DNA of 64,000 bases from Perognathus longimembris pacificus. Its lineage: Eukaryota; Chordata; Mammalia; Rodentia; Heteromyidae. The notes beneath the pieces are model-generated. The model saw only the letters and a list, made by a program, of their open reading frames with translations, was not told the DNA's origin and ran no database searches. This document shows, one piece after another, positions 1 through 11,335 of the stretch (the stretch's first letter is position 1; every line of letters starts with the position of its first letter). The stretch lies in assembly GCF_023159225.1 (NCBI RefSeq), contig NW_025959328.1, forward strand, positions 1 through 64,000, given 5' to 3'. Position numbers and translations under genes: made by a program.

Positions 1-590
1 ATATCCCTTTCCCTGGTGTCTTAGCAGAGCTTCCTGAAGGAGCCTAAAACATATGGCTGTGAGCCACGGGCACCAGGAATGCCAGCTCCTGCCTCTAGCC
101 AGTATAATCCTTGGCTGCTCAATAGCAGGAAGTAGCAGGCAGGGATCTGGGCCAGAGAGGCCAAGGCAAGCGGGAAGACAAGAGTTAAGCAGACACTAGC
201 GCAGAAAGGAGATGCCCAGATTCGCTGACCTGCTAACCTTGTATCTCCCTTATGCTCTGAGCAAGAGAGATGAGGTTGATTGTGAGAGACGTGGCGGATC
301 CATACACCAGCCACTTCCAGGACTGGCAAGGGCAGAGGCGGTGGGGAGCTGTGTCACACGGGTTCAACCAGGATGTGGGAAGATGGAGCAGGAGGGGAGG
401 TGGAAAGTGTATTTGCCTAGGACCCTGGCCCAAGCCGTTCCCAGCAGAATGGTCAGGGGAGGGATGTGCGGCTCTACACATCCTGTGCATCCCCGAAGGC
501 CTGTGAGAACTAGTGAGAACTTACAGCAAACCCCCAAGGGGCCCTGTGCCCTTTTTGCTATGGCAACTCCAGTTGGAACACTGGCTCAAG

Positions 591-604
591 TCAGCAGGAG
601 GCGC
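591..604 (+). promoter_or_regulatory. CTCF-like motif a (representative, U1)
   Basis: The sequence tcagcaggaggcgc fits the CTCF core consensus CCASYAGRKGGCRS at 12 of 14 positions by hand (mismatches at positions 1 and 9). It recurs at the same offset (~590 bp from unit start) in the other units, for example 3007 in U2. U5 carries a cgc-to-tgc change (around 48143). It is a motif match only; binding is inferred. Confidence 0.4.
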
Positions 605-842
605 CTAGTACCTAGCCATGTCACAGAGCTCCAAACAATATGGGCACTGCCCAGAGGCTTCCCAGCACCCCAGGTGCAAATGCACTGTTAGTGAGGCACC
701 AGGAGGCCCTGCTGGCCTGTGAGCACCAACTGCCTACCTCTAAGCAGCCTCACTACCCCTCCCTTAAGGCTGTTCCTGTTGGAATGCAAATGAAAGCACA
801 CATCAACAAAGTGGGCAAGGAATGGAGAAACAAAACATCCGG

Positions 843-857
843 CCACCCCCTGGAGGC
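843..857 (-). promoter_or_regulatory. CTCF-like motif b (representative, U1), opposite orientation
   Basis: The plus strand reads ccaccccctggaggc. Its reverse complement, gcctccagggggtgg, resembles the CTCF core. It lies ~250 bp downstream of motif a, and the two point toward each other. It is preserved in most units; U3 has ggat instead of ggct (around 43571) and U9 has ccaacccc instead of ccaccccc (around 58042). Confidence 0.4.
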
Positions 858-980
858 TTTTCTGCATAGTGGGTCGCATATGTGCAGTCCTTCCTGCTCA
901 GAAAAACACAGGGCTGCTGCCTAGCAAGCCAGGCAAGGTCTTCAGGTGGTGTTGGCCAAGGGGGCAGAGGCCGTTTCCAG

Positions 981-1005
981 ACCAATCGGATGTCAGTCAT
1001 AAAAC
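981..1005 (+). promoter_or_regulatory. CCAAT box and CATAAAA TATA-like element in each satellite unit
   Basis: U1 reads gaccaatcgg followed about 15 bp later by tcataaaacc. Both are conserved in every unit. Their spacing is shorter than in a typical promoter, so this is only a hint that the unit might be transcribed. Confidence 0.2.
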
Positions 1006-2416
1006 CAGAAGGCAGGAAAGGAGTGCCGCTTCCCTCCTACCTTTGTCACAAACCTCCTGTGCACAGAAAAGGAGCAGAGGGGCTTGGGCACAGAGCAGGC
1101 AGACAACAGATTAGATAAATGGGGATTGGTGTTCACCAGAGGACTGAGAGATCCCAGGTGTGCAGAGGGTGAGAGCAGAGGGAGATTTGGAGAAGATAAG
1201 AAGGGCTAGGCCAGGTTGAGGCAGTTGTAATTTCCCCAGAAGAAGTGAAGAGGTGCATGGGGAGGTGTGCAGCCTGTGAACCTCAAGAGGAGGAGGGGGA
1301 AATTGGGAAGCAGAGGCAGAGGCAAAGAGGCAGTGACGCAGAGGCATGTGTGAGTTGAAAGCAGTCCAGAGCAGCAAGGCAGGGACAGGAGGGCTAGGAG
1401 AGAGAACTCGGAGGGAGTTATCAGCAAAGGAGGTATGTGTGCAGGGGACAAGCCTCAGGAACTCAGCTGCAGATGGCAGGTGGTGGCTAGGAAGGCCAGG
1501 TTGGGCGCCCCACCACCCTGGGACCAAGTAGAAGGGAGAAGAGGCAAGGGATTCTGGGGCACAGGCCTGCCCCATTCTCTGTGCGCAGCGCTGTGCTTTA
1601 GGGTGTAGACCTGAGGGGTAACGAATGCCATCCTTGGTTGGGGCACTACTGGGGCGTAATCATGTGGTCCTGTTACATTGACATTTCTGCCTTGATTGCT
1701 TTCCCGAAGAGTTTGTTGCTACCCAGGTCTCCGAAGCTGCATGGTTCAGGGAATGGGAGACTGGTGAGGACAGCAGGGGGAGGCCCAAGTGCCAATGGAC
1801 TGTCCAGTAAGCAGCGCTGGGCTTCTTAGCCACGCCCACCACGAGAACAACACCCTGGACTTGAGCAAGTAGGACACAGTCCTCGAAAACCCCTTAGCAC
1901 CTTCCAAGCCACTGTGTACTGGGTGCGCTCACGTGTGCGTGTGTGTGCCCCTGCTTGCCTACATGCGTGCGTTCCTGATGCTGTACAGGAGTGTGCTTCC
2001 TAAGCCTAAGTCTGCATATGTGGAAATAGGTATGTGGATGTAGATCCAGGAGGACCTGGCACAGTGTGTTATAGTGAGCATGTGTGGGTGGCGGGGATGA
2101 AGAGAGAGAAAGAGAGAGAGAGAGAGAGTCGGCTCGCCTGTGAGGAATTTTTTGTTCATGTGCGGTTGCATGAGTGTGTCAGGTATGAGGTTGGACAGAG
2201 GGAGCTCAAAGTGTTTACACGTTACTTGTTTTTTGAAGTTCCCGGAAACCAATCATATGGCGAAGGCTCCCCTCTTGTGCTGTCCGCTACACAAAGGTCT
2301 CCGTACTTGAGGCCAAGCTGCCTCTGCTCTTGGAGATCTGCATGACAGTGATGATGCTGCCTATGAATATCATTGCTGGGTGCTAGTGTGCCTTGGTCAC
2401 GGCAGGGAAGGGTCAG

Positions 2417-4795
2417 ATATCCCTTTCCCTGGTGTCTTAGCAGAGCTTCCTGAAGGAGCCTAAAACATATGTCTGTGAGCCACGGGCACCAGGATTGCCA
2501 GCTCCAGCCTCTAGCCAGTATAATCCTTGGCTGCTCAATAGCAGGAAGTAGCAGGCAGGGATCTGGGCCAGAGAGGCAAAGGCAAGCGGGAAGACAAGAG
2601 TTAAGCAGACACTAGCGCAGAAAGGAGATGCCCAGATTCGCTGACCTGCTAACCTTGTATCTCCCTTATGCTCTGAGCAAGAGAGATGAGGTTGATTGTG
2701 AGACAGGTGGCGGATCCATACACCAGCCACTTCCAGGACTGGCAAGGGCAGAGGCGGTGGGGAGCTGTGTCACACGGGTTCAACCAGGATGTGGGAAGAT
2801 GGAGCAGGAGGGGAGGTGGAAAGTGTATTTGCCTAGGACCCTGGCCCAAGCCGTTCCCAGCAGAATGGTCAGGGGAGGGATGTGCGGCTCTACACATCCT
2901 GTGCATCCCCGAAGGCCTGTGAGAACTAGTGAGAACTTACAGCAAACCCCCAAGGGGCCCTGTGCCCTTTTTGCTATGGCAACTCCAGTTGGAACACTGG
3001 GTCAAGTCAGCAGGAGGCGCCTAGTACCTGGCCAGGTCACAGAGCTCCAAACCATATGGGCACTGCCCAGAGGCTTCCCAGCACCCCAGGTGCAAATGCA
3101 CTGTTAGTGAGGCACCAGGAGGCCCTGCTGGCCTGTGAGCACCAACTGCCTACCTCTAAGCAGCCTCACTACCCCTCCCTTAAGGCTGTTCCTGTTGGAA
3201 TGCAAATGAAAGCACACATCAACAAAGTGGGCAAGGAATGGAGAAACAAAACATCCGGCCACCCCCTGGAGGCTTTTCTGCATAGTGGGTCGCATATGTG
3301 CAGTCCTTCCTGCTCAGAACAACACAGGGCTGCTGCCTAGCAAGCCAGGCAAGGTCTTCAGGTGGTGTTGGCCAAGGGGGCAGAGGCCGTTTCCAGACCA
3401 ATCGGATGTCAGTCATAAAACCAGAAGGCAGGAAAGGAGTGCCGCTTCCCTCCTACCTTTGTCACAAACCTCCTGTGCACAGAAAAGGAGCAGAGGGGCT
3501 TGGGCACAGAGCAGGCAGACAACAGATTAGATAAATGGGGATTGGTGTTCACCAGAGGACTGAGAGATCCCAGGTGTGCAGAGGGTGAGAGCAGAGGGAG
3601 ATTTGGAGAAGATAAGAAGGGCTAGGCCAGGGTGAGGCAGTTGTAATTTCCCCAGAAGAAGTGAAGAGGTGCATGGGGAGGTGTGCAGCCTGTGAACCTC
3701 AAGAGGAGGAGGGGGAAATTGGGAAGCAGAGAAAGAGGCAAAGAGGCAGTGACGCAGAGGCATGTGTGAGTTGAAAGCAGTCCAGAGCAGCAAGGCAGGG
3801 ACAGGAGGGCTAGGAGAGAGAACTCGGAGGGAGTTATCAGCAAAGGAGGTATGTGTGCAGGGGACAAGCCTCAGGAACTCAGCTGCAGATGGCAGGTGGT
3901 GGCTAGGAAGGCCAGGTTGGTCGCCCCACCACCCTGGGACCAAGTAGAAGGGAGAAGAGGCAAGGGATTCTGGGGCACAGGCCTGCCCCATTCTCTGCGC
4001 GCAGCGCTGGGCTTTAGGGTGTAGACCTGAGGGGTAACGAATGCCATCCTTGGTTGGGGCACTACTGGGGCGTAATCATGTGGTCCTGTTACATTGACAT
4101 TTCTGCCTTGATTGCTTTCCCGAAGAGTTTGTTGCTACCCAGGTCTCCGAAGCTGCATGGTTCAGGGAATGGGAGACTGGTGAGGACAGCAGGGGGAGGC
4201 CCAAGTGCCAATGGACTGTCCAGTAAGCAGCGCTGGGCTCCTTAGCCACGCCCACCACGAGAACAACACCCTGGACTTGAGCAAGTAGGACACAGTCCTC
4301 GAAAACCCCTTAGCACCTTCCAAGCCACTGTGTACTGGGTGCGCTCACGTGTGCGTGTGTGTGCCCCTGCTTGCCTACATGCGTGCGTTCCTGATGCTGT
4401 ACAGGAGTGTGCTTCCTAAGCCTAAGTCTGCATATGTGCAAATAGGTATGTGGATGTAGATCCAGGAGGACCCGGCACAGTGTCTTATAGTGAGCATGTG
4501 GGGGTGGCGGGGAGGAAGAGAGAGAAAGAGAGAGAGAGAGAGTCGGCTCGCCTGTGAGGAATTTTTTGTTCATGTGCGGTTGCATGAGTGTGTCAGGTAT
4601 GAGGTTGGACAGAGGGAGTTCAAAGTGTTTACACGTTACTTGTTTTTGGAAGTTCCCGGAAACCAATCATATGGCGAAGGCTCCCCTCTTGTGCTGTCCA
4701 CTACACAAAGGTCTCCGTACTTGATGCCAAGCTGCCTCTGCTCTTGGAGATCTGCATGACAGTGATGATGCTGCCTATGAATATCATTGCTGGGT
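2417..4795 (+). repeat. Macrosatellite unit U2 (3'-truncated)
   Basis: Matches U1 until about 4795, then breaks sharply into unrelated sequence. It is closest to U1 (shared tgtacagg variant), consistent with local homogenisation of the left block. Confidence 0.92.
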
Positions 4796-5069
4796 TATTG
4801 GATAGAGGATATCCCTGTTCAATCCAAGTTAATCAAAGTGGTTTATAGAGAAATCCAGCTCATAGTATTTTAACAGTACTTATTAACTATTGAATACAGG
4901 ATTGTTAGTTATTTTGAAATTGTATTTTTAGGAACACCAAATCTAATTTTATATACAGTTATACCAAGTATCTGTGTATAATTGTGAATTTCTAAGATTT
5001 ACACAACAGTGCTTGGTTATGTCTGCTTTGGGTCTTAAACAGTGCTCACAGGTGCTCTTAGATAGGCAT
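4796..5069. other. AT-rich unique spacer after the satellite break
   Basis: No gene or repeat recognised. It separates the truncated satellite unit from the start of recognisable L1 sequence. Confidence 0.6.
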
Positions 5070-5090
5070 TCCCAATCCAAATGGGCAGAA

Positions 5091-6183
5091 GAAACACAAG
5101 ATGGCAAACAATGCAGTCATATCTCCCACTCAAAACAAGCAGGAAGCAGAGCAGTCAATCAAAGACATAGAAGAGAACCCTCAAAATGCTCTACAAAGTC
5201 TACTGATAAACATGTTAAATGAAAAGTTTGAATCCATCCATACATCAATCCATCCATAAAGTAATAGATGATTTCATGGCCTCAACAAAGAGAAAGATAA
5301 ATGAACATCTAGAGTCATATGAAAAGATAACTACCCAGCTAAAAGATTTGAGAGACAGCACTCAAAACCAAATTAATAATGTAAAGATGTCCATGCAGGA
5401 CCTAAGAGATACTTCTAGCAAGGACATGGAAATCATCAGGAAAGACCAGTCTGAAGGAAAAGAGATTCAAAATCAAGTAACTAGCCTACAGTCTCAAGTA
5501 GGTGAAGCAGAGGATCAAATCTCAGGAGCTGAAGATTCCCTAGAATCTATGGAGAAATGTCACACAAAAATACAAAACCAATCCAATCGATAAAACAGAT
5601 CACTCCAGGAGCTCCAAGACACAAGCAGGAAGCACTATTTGAGGCGAATAGGAATTGAGAAAAACCAGGAGAAAGAAGTTAATGGAATATGCAACCTATT
5701 TAACAGAATATTAGCCAAGAACTTCCCAACTATCCAGGAAGGTAGGCCAATACAGATACAAGAAGCATTTAGAACCCCAAAGCGACCAGATCAGAATAGG
5801 ACATCCCACTGACACATTGTGATCATAACAGGATCAGTAGAGTCCAAGGAAAGAATCCTTAAAGATGTTACGGAGAAGAAAGTAATCACAAATAAAGGAA
5901 AAGCAAGCAGAATTACCCCAGACTTCTCAGCAGAGACCATGAAAAGCAAGGGGATCCTGGAATGAGGTATGCCAAACCCTAAATAATAATAAATATCAAC
6001 CAAGAATGCTGTACCCTGCTAAACTCTCATTCATAGCTGAAGGTCAAATAAAAGTCTTCCACAGGAAGGAAAAACTGAAACAATGTATCTCCACCAAACC
6101 AGCTTTACAGAAAATCCTCAAAGATGTACTATACAGGGAAAATAATCAAGATCCCAATACAGACAGAGAAATGAACCCTAAAT
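5091..6183 (+). pseudogene. L1 ORF1 (nucleic-acid chaperone) remnant
   Basis: The first half (open 5219-5593) is a heptad-rich helix of the coiled-coil type (for example QNQINNVKMSMQDLRD) that would trimerise ORF1p. From about 5690 a frame encodes the RRM/C-terminal region (NLFNRILAKNFPTIQEG, then RITPDFSAETMK near 5910). The most distal segment (TKPALQKILKD near 6095) is in another frame. Stops near 5591, 5811 and 5964 inactivate it. ORF1p coats L1 RNA in cytoplasmic particles; this copy cannot make it. Confidence 0.85.
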
Positions 6184-6269
6184 AGAAAACCAGAATATTA
6201 GATCAAGAATTGGGAAGACACAGCTTTTAACAAGATAGCTACAATGAAAGGACAAATGATCATCTCTCA

Positions 6270-6978
6270 AACCTAACTCTCAACATTAATGGACTTAATT
6301 CTTCATTCAAACGACATAGGCTCATTACTTGGATCAAACATCAAGATCCGTCTTTCTGCTGCCTCCAAGAGACACATCTATCTAGCAAAAGCAAACTTCT
6401 TCTAAAGGTGAAAGGCTGGAATAAAATCTACCAATAAATGGCCCCCAAATGCAGGCTGGAGTGGAATTCTAGCATCAGATAAAATCGACTTCAAATGAAA
6501 AATGGTAAGAAGAGACAAAGAAGGTTACTACATACTAATAAAGCGATGTCTCCTACAGGAGGATATAACCATCTTAAATATCCACACACCAAATACAGGA
6601 GAACCCAACTTCATCAAACCAACACTACTGACTCTAAAATCACTCATAGTCCCAAACACATTGATTGTTGGAGACTTTAACACTCCACTGTCACCTCTGG
6701 ACAGACCAACAGGCCAAAAACTGACCAAAGAATCCACAGAACTAATCAACTGCATAGACCAACTAGACTTAACCAACATCTACAGAATATTCCATCAAGC
6801 AATACCAGAATACACATTCTTTTCAGCAGCCCATGAAACATTCTCCAAAATATATCACATCTTAGGGCACAAAGAAAATCTGTACAAATTCAGAAGTATC
6901 AAAATCATTCCCTGCCTTCCCTCAGACCACAATAGATTAAAATTAAAGCTCAACTCAAACAGCCACCACACAAAATGA
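6270..6978 (+). pseudogene. L1 ORF2 endonuclease domain remnant
   Basis: An APE-type endonuclease is recognisable: LNINGLN near 6285, a CLQETHL-like motif near 6362, VGDFNTPLSPLDR near 6670, and a C-terminal PSDHNRLKLKL near 6925, which holds the catalytic Asp-His pair of this fold. Frame changes near 6440-6500 separate the N-terminus from the rest. This domain nicks target DNA in active elements. Confidence 0.88.
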
Positions 6979-7286
6979 TACAATCCATGGAGACTAAGCA
7001 ACACACTGCTGAACCATCAGTGGGTCATTGAAGAAATTAGACCAGTAATTCAATATTTATGGCATTCAACCAAGGTGAGTGCACAAAGTACCACCTCCTT
7101 TGGGACACAGCAAAGGCAGTACTCAGACGAAAATTTATATCTGAGTGCCTACACCAACAATCTGGATAAACAGCAACTCAACAACTTACGGAATCACCTT
7201 AATCTTCTCAAAAGAGAACAAGAAGCCATACCCCCAAGTCAATAGATGGAAGCAAATAATTAAAATCGAATCAGAATTAAATATAC

Positions 7287-8574
7287 TTGAGAGGGAGAAA
7301 AAAAACCATCGCAACAATCAACAAAACAAAGCCTTGGTTCTTTGAGAATATTAACAAGATAGTCAAATTCCTAGCAAACCTGACCAAAAAACGATGGCAG
7401 CACACCCACATAAACAAGATCAGAGATAAAACACGTAACATCACCACAGAAACAACCAAAATTCAGAACACAATAAGGGACTATTTTGCAAACCTTTGTG
7501 CCAACAAATTCGAGAACCTGGAAGAAATGGATGATTTTCTAGAAAAAATTGATACCCCCAAACTCAACCATGAAGATCTAAACCTTCTAAACAGACTCAT
7601 ACCCAGCCTTGAAATAGAAACAGCAATAAGTGATTTCCCATCAGAGAAAAGCCCATGTCCAGATGGATTCACAGCAGAATTCTACAAGGCTTTCCAAACA
7701 GAAGTCACACCAATATTTTTCAAAATCTTCAATGAAATTGAAAGAGAACGTTCACTACCAGACTTATTCTATGAAGCCAGTATAGCCCTCATCCCAAAAC
7801 CAGGCAGGGACTCATCAACAAAACAGAACTATAGAACGATTTCCCTGATGAACATTGATGCAAAAATTCTCAACAAAATTCTGTCCAATCGACTTCAACA
7901 GGTCATCAAAAATATCATACACCATGTTCAAACTGGATCCATCCCAGGGATGCAAAGTTGGTTCAATATACGCAAGTCAATTAATGTAATCCACCACATC
8001 AACCAGAGCAAGGTAAAGAACCACATGGTTATATCTCTGGATGCAGAAAAGGCGTTCGATAAAATCCAGTACCCATTTATGATAAAAATCCTGGAGAAAT
8101 TGGGATTCCAAGGAACATTCCTGAATATAATAAAGGCAGTTTATTACAAACCAACAGCAAGCATAATTCTAAATGGTGTAAAGCCAAAGCCATTCCTTTG
8201 AAAATCAGGAGCAAGATTGAGATGTCTGCTCTCTCCCCTCCTCTTTAACATTCCTAGCCAGAGCAATTAGGCAAGAAGAAAACAAAAAGGGGATCCAAAT
8301 AGGAAAAGATGAAGTTAAGCTTTCTCTCTTTGCAGATTACATGATCCTATACCTAACGAACACCATAGACTCTACTCCCTAGCTACTAGAGCAGATCCAA
8401 AACTTTGGCAAAGTTGCAGGATATAAAATAAACCCTCGAAAATCAACAGCCTTTCTATATGCTAATAACACGAAGACAGAGGCTGAAGTCAGGAAAGCAA
8501 CTCCCTTTGCAATAGTCTCAAAAACATAAAATACCTAGAAATAACCTTAACCAAAGAAGTGAAAGACCTCTATG
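7287..8574 (+). pseudogene. L1 ORF2 reverse transcriptase domain remnant
   Basis: An open frame at 7287-8201 covers the fingers and palm: [23 protein letters not shown], and motif [12 protein letters not shown] near 8036 with its catalytic Asp. Frameshifts follow. The catalytic motif C near 8330 reads FADYMILYL, so the second Asp of the expected FADD is Tyr. An in-frame stop follows soon after. Homology continues to EVKDLYD at about 8573, where another L1 tail interrupts it. Confidence 0.92.
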
Positions 8575-8575
8575 A

Positions 8576-8765
8576 TTAGACTGTTTGGTGTAAGTGAACT
8601 GAACATCTCCGTGGGGGGGGGGGTAAGGGAAAGGGGGAGGAGGGAGAGGGGTATGAGGGACAAGGTAACAAACTGTACAAGAAATGTATCCAGTGCCTAA
8701 AATATGAAACTGTAACCTTTCTGTACATCACTTTGATAATAAAAATTTGAAAAAAAAAAAAAAGA
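8576..8765 (+). mobile_element. Nested L1 3' end inside L1 ORF2
   Basis: Right after the EVKDLYD codons the sequence switches to the 3' UTR terminus seen at 10567-10740 (actgtttggtgtaag, a G-rich run, then tgtacatcactttgataataaa) and ends in a poly(A) of about 14 nt. ORF2 homology resumes at ~8766 with [10 protein letters not shown], with several tens of residues missing at the junction. No target-site duplication is evident, so this looks like insertion with target deletion or a template switch. Confidence 0.85.
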
Positions 8766-10190
8766 ACTAAGGAAATGGAAAAACCTCCCATGCTCCTCGA
8801 TTGGGAAGATTAATATAGTCAAAATGGCAATATTGCCAAAAGCTATCTACAAATTCCATGCAATACCCACTAATATCCCAACACCATTTTTTAATGAAAT
8901 TGAGGAAGCAATCCAGAAATTTATATGGAAAAATAAATGACCCCCCGACTAGCAAAAACAATCCTAAGCAGAAAGAACAATGCCGGAGGAATTACAATAC
9001 CAAACTTCAAGCTGTATTATAAAGCTATAGCTATAAAAACAGCTTGGAATTGGCAATGGAACAGGCCTGAAGACCAATGGAACAGAATTGAAGATCCAGC
9101 AGTGAACACACAGAACTAAGCCCCCTTAATCTTTGATAGAGGAGCTAAAAAAATACGATGGAAGAAAGATAGCCTCTTTAACAAATGGTGATGGCAAAAC
9201 TGGTTCAACACCGACAAGAAAGCAAAATTAGATCCTTATATATCATCCTGCACCAAAATCAATTCCACATGGATCAAAGATCTTGAAATTATAACAGATA
9301 CCTTGAAAGCACTAAAAGAAGTAGGAGAAACACTTGGGCTCCTTGGCACAGGACAGACCTTCCTTAACAAAGAGCCATAAATGCTACAAATCAAAAAAAG
9401 GACGAGCAAATGGGATTGCATCAAATTGCTGAGCTTCTGCAGGGCAAAGGACATAGCTCACAAGATGAATGGAAAGCCTACAGATTGGGAAAAGATCTTT
9501 ATCAGCCATACAATGAACAAAGACCTCATATCTAAAATATATGCAGAACTACAAAAAATTAAATTCCTCCAAAACAAAACCGCAAAGAACCAACAGCCCC
9601 CTCAACAAGTGGGCTAAAGACTTACAAAGAGACTTCTCTGATGAGGAAATGAGAATGGCCAAGAGTCATATGAAAAAGTGCTCTACATCTCTGGCCATAA
9701 AAGAAAGGCAAATCAAAACAACACTGAGATTCCATCTCACCCCAGTAAGAATGACCTATATCAAGAAAACTAACAATAATAAATGTTGGAGGGGATGTGG
9801 ACAAAAGGGAACCCTACTTCATCGTTGGTGGGAATGTAAACTTGTTCAGCCACTCTAGCAAGTGGTATGGAGATTTCTCAGAAGGTAAACATAGAGCTCC
9901 CTTATGATCCAGCAGCCCCACATTTGGCATCTACCCAAAGACCACAGAGAAGAACACACAAAAGCCACCAGCACAACAATATTCATCACAGCACAATTTG
10001 GCATAGCTAAAATATGGATCCCACCCAGTAACGCTCAGTAGATGAATGGATCAGGAAAATGTGGTACATATACACAATGGAATTTCATACCTCTGTCTCA
10101 AAGAATGACATTGCCGCATTTGTAAGGAAATGAAAGGACTTGGAAAAAATTATCCTAAGTGAAGTGAGCCAGACCCAAAGAAACATGGAT
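8766..10190 (+). pseudogene. L1 ORF2 C-terminal region remnant
   Basis: Frames in succession encode [18 protein letters not shown] (8803), KWDCIKLLSFCRAKDIAHKM (9408) and CWRGCGQKGTLLHRWWECK (9784), the last being the Cys-rich motif of L1 ORF2p. Later homology (SEVSQTQRN near 10160) reaches the 3' UTR. Multiple stops and frame changes break it. Confidence 0.9.
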
Positions 10191-10740
10191 TCTATGCTAT
10201 GAATAGGATTCCCTATTCTCATAGGGAATAGTTAGCTCAGGTTTAGGCTAGTCACAACAGAGGATCACAAGAGCCCAACAGCAATACTCTTATGAACACA
10301 TAATATGAGGCTAAGTGAAACAACCTCCATTTTATGGAAACAACTGTTATATCACTGCTGTAATTACTTTCAACATGCCATGTGTAACTGTAGCTTCTAC
10401 TGTTGATGATGCTCTTGTATCCCCTTCCTGCGGTTGTACCTTCACTATCAGTTTATCTTATTTGAGTACTTTGGAAACTGTATATACTGGTATTAGAATT
10501 AGGAAAGTGAAAGGGAATACCAAAACCGAGAGATACAAGATAAAAAGACAAACGACTACAAAGGCAATGCTTTCAAAACTGTTTGGTGTAAGCCAAGTGA
10601 ACAACTCTGGGGGGAGAGGGGCAGGGGGAGGGGAGGGTAAGTGAGGGAGGAGGTAACAAACAGTATAAGAAATGTATCCAATGCCTAACATATGCAACTG
10701 TAACCTCTCTGTACATCACTTTGACAATAAATAAGAAAAA

Positions 10741-11335
10741 AAAATGTTTTTCCTATGAGGAAAACAATACAGTCTATGTTTCTTTAGGTCTGGCTCACTT
10801 CACATAGTAAATTTTTTTTGGAATAATTAGTACATGTTTAGGCTAGTCAAAGCCGAAGTCATAATAGCCCAATAGCTATGCCCTTATGGACACTTAAGAT
10901 GATGCTAAGTGAAATGAGCTCCATGTTATGAAAACAAGTGGTATATCATTATTGTAATTATTTTCAACATGCGATATGAATCCGTACCCTTTTTATTTTC
11001 TCTCGTATTCCCTTCCTGTGGTTTTACCCCCACTATCACTGTATCTCATCTGAGCACCCTGGATACTGTATATACGTGTATTAGAGCTAGGGAAGAGAAA
11101 GTAAATATCAAAATCAATAGACAAAGGATAAAAATACAAACAACTCCAAACACAATACTCACAAAACCATTTGGTGTAAACCAACCGTACAACTCGTGGG
11201 TGGAAGGGGAAGCAGGAGGGAAGAGGTAGGCATGTGGAGGGGAGGAGGAGCTAACATATTGGACAAGAAATGTACTCACTGCATTATATATGAAACTGTA
11301 ACCCCTCTGTACTTCACTTTGACAATAAAGGAGAA
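10741..11335 (+). mobile_element. 5'-truncated L1 with inverted 5' segment
   Basis: 10820-11335 is a plus-strand L1 3' UTR homologous to 10210-10735, ending in tgacaataaaggagaaaaaag. Just upstream, ~10745-10810 is the reverse complement of the end of L1 ORF2 (tctttaggtctggctcactt is the inverse of the gaagtgagccagacc block near 10160). An inverted 5' part joined to a direct 3' part is the signature of twin priming. Confidence 0.85.

Larger units (their letters stand above)
1..2416 (+). repeat. Macrosatellite unit U1
   Basis: Complete period of 2,416 bp by the distance between atatccctttccc boxes at 1 and 2417. It shares with U2 the variant tgtacagg near 1982, where all right-hand units read tgtacaag. 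It has the older form gctttcccgaagag near 1700. Confidence 0.93.
1..4795 (+). repeat. Macrosatellite array, left block (2 units)
   Basis: Two direct head-to-tail copies of a ~2,416-bp unit, nearly identical by eye. Position 1 happens to match the phase at 2417 (the atatccctttccctgg box). The second copy stops after the cattgctgggt box at about 4795, some 38 bp short of a full unit, and unrelated AT-rich DNA follows. The units contain short (AG)n and (GT)n runs but no SINE or L1 that I can see. I do not recognise the unit. Its open frames (159 aa plus strand, 154 aa minus strand) show no known domain and are treated as non-coding. Confidence 0.95.
5070..10738 (+). mobile_element. L1 retrotransposon, nearly full length, inactivated
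   Basis: ORF1 remnants (coiled coil, then RRM/C-terminal domain), ORF2 (endonuclease, reverse transcriptase, Cys-rich C-terminus) and a 3' UTR ending at aataaataagaaaaaaaaa follow in normal L1 order. The 5' UTR is not recognisable. Many stops and frameshifts break both ORFs. The 3' end shares the ctgtaacc..ctctgtacatcactttgacaataaa block with the other L1 tails in this window, so it belongs to the family that was active in this lineage. A second L1 tail is embedded at ~8577-8765. Confidence 0.93.

Noticed and set aside
212..691. 159-codon plus-strand frame repeated in satellite units
   Set aside because: No domain or signal; near-identity between units explains its persistence, and it is broken or fused by indels in several units.
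1580..1700. Possible retroviral primer-binding site in the satellite unit (minus strand tagtgccccaacc)
   Set aside because: Only a few bases resemble a tRNA 3'-end complement, and no LTR boundary or poly(A) signal lies at the right place.
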